From assembly GCA_017379815.1 (NCBI GenBank), contig JAFNVK010000015.1, positions 1 to 5,292 on the forward strand: 5,292 bases of DNA, written 5' to 3'. The stretch's first letter is position 1. Each line of letters begins with the position of its first letter. The stretch is from Clostridia bacterium. Lineage in GTDB: Bacteria; Bacillota; Clostridia; Oscillospirales; CAG-272. Shown here one piece after another: positions 4,646-5,292 of this stretch. A model generated the notes under the pieces. That model ran no database searches and had not been told where the DNA came from. It saw only the letters and a list, made by a program, of their open reading frames with translations. A program made the position numbers and the translations under genes.

Positions 4646-5292
4646 ATGAAGCTTCACGAAATGGAACACTTGATCGGCGAGGCCGTTCGGGATGCCGACC
4701 TGCGACCTGAGGAGATCCCCGCGATCGATCTGTATCTGGATCAGATCATCAGCCTGGTCACCGACAAGCGCATGGAAGGCTCCGCGCACTACCGCGACCG
4801 CGAGCTGACCAAAACCATGATCAACAACTACTCCAAGGACGGATTGATCGCCCCCATCAAGGGCAAAAAATATTCCAAGGAGCATATCATCCAGATGCTC
4901 CTGGTCTACGACCTCAAAAACACCCTCTCCATCGGCGAGATCAAGCGCATCCTGCAAAACGTCTACGGCTCGGACGCCTTCCGCAACGGCGGCCTTGAGG
5001 ACGTCTACCGCCGCTATCTGGGCATTAAGGAGCTTGAGCGCCAGGAGGCCTTCCCCCTTATGGAGACCTACCTTGAGCGCGCCGACCTCGATCCCAATGA
5101 CGACGCCGACTTTTTGACCCTTCTGCTCGGCATGGCCTCGGTCTCGGCCTACCTAAAAAGCTGCGTGCAGGTGCTCCTGAAGGCTCGCTACCCCGACCTT
5201 GACGAGGCAAAGACCCGTGAGGAGCAGGCTCGCCGCGAGGAGGCCAAGCGCCAAAAGGCCGAAAAGAAGGCCGAATCGGCAAAGAAAAAAGC
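4646..5292 (+). CDS. DUF1836 family protein with MerR-like DNA-binding region (3' end beyond the window)
   Basis: 215 complete codons are visible with no stop. The N-terminal motif EIPAIDLYLDQ (23-33), then LTKTMINNYSKDGLI (54-68), the basic GKKYSKEHI (73-81) and LKNTLSIGEIKRIL (90-103) are the hallmarks I recall for DUF1836. The middle part has the spacing of a MerR-type winged helix: the NNYSKDGL turn, a KKYS wing, and a helix around IGEIKRIL. A helical C-terminal half follows (about 120-188), then a tail from 189 made almost entirely of Lys, Arg, Glu and Ala. No membrane segment or signal peptide is seen. It is probably a cytoplasmic DNA-binding regulator, but the family's ligand and targets are not known to me. 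It is transcribed away from the nuclease/ATPase operon from its own strong promoter. Codon use matches the neighbours. Family assignment is firm, function is inferred. Confidence 0.9.
   Translation, partial: MKLHEMEHLIGEAVRDADLRPEEIPAIDLYLDQIISLVTDKRMEGSAHYRDRELTKTMINNYSKDGLIAPIKGKKYSKEHIIQMLLVYDLKNTLSIGEIKRILQNVYGSDAFRNGGLEDVYRRYLGIKELERQEAFPLMETYLERADLDPNDDADFLTLLLGMASVSAYLKSCVQVLLKARYPDLDEAKTREEQARREEAKRQKAEKKAESAKKK

Noticed and set aside
4516..4710. 64-codon open frame on the plus strand as a possible leader peptide
   Set aside because: Its TTG start overlaps the -10 box, so it could not be transcribed from that promoter, and it runs out of frame into the DUF1836 gene.
1..5292. CRISPR array, tRNA or rRNA genes
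   Set aside because: The only repeats are two inverted copies and local hairpins, without regularly spaced short direct repeats. No cloverleaf or rRNA-like segment was seen on either strand.

Overview
The window looks like chromosomal DNA from a Gram-positive Bacillota bacterium, probably a Clostridia-class (Oscillospirales- or Christensenellales-like) gut commensal. The reasons are the GC-rich, strongly biased codon use, GAGGAG-type Shine-Dalgarno sites, sigma-A-type promoters, a DUF1836 regulator gene (a family I know from Bacillota), and intergenic DNA packed with palindromic repeats of the kind I associate with these genomes. The lineage call is inference; no marker gene is present.

Layout: 1-306 is non-coding and holds repeat DNA. 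307-3962 is a two-gene leftward operon. The first gene (2898-3962) encodes an SbcD/Mre11/YhaO-like metallophosphoesterase nuclease. The second (307-2901) encodes a YhaN-like SMC/Rad50-type ATPase. They overlap by four bases (ATGA), so translation is probably coupled. 3963-4642 is a 680-base divergent intergenic region holding the operon promoter, a second copy of the repeat, other inverted repeats, and a strong rightward promoter with a structured leader. 4646 to the window end is the 5' part of a rightward DUF1836 gene with a MerR-like DNA-binding region; it is cut by the window edge.

The nuclease and ATPase most likely form one complex that processes DNA ends or unusual DNA structures, as SbcCD and Mre11-Rad50 do. 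The ATPase carries a two-helix membrane hairpin almost exactly at its midpoint, where Rad50/SbcC would have a zinc hook, so the complex may be membrane-tethered.

The least expected structure is non-coding. Two copies of a repeat of about 250 bp lie in inverted orientation and tightly bracket the whole nuclease/ATPase transcription unit: one ends within about 8 bp of the ATPase stop codon, the other about 12 bp upstream of the operon -35 box. Each copy contains three hairpins. Differences between the copies keep these paired: two compensatory double changes, plus three sites that become G-U wobbles, all on the same strand of the repeat. One hairpin is followed by five T residues and looks like an intrinsic terminator. 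I see no transposase, CRISPR array, tRNA or rRNA.
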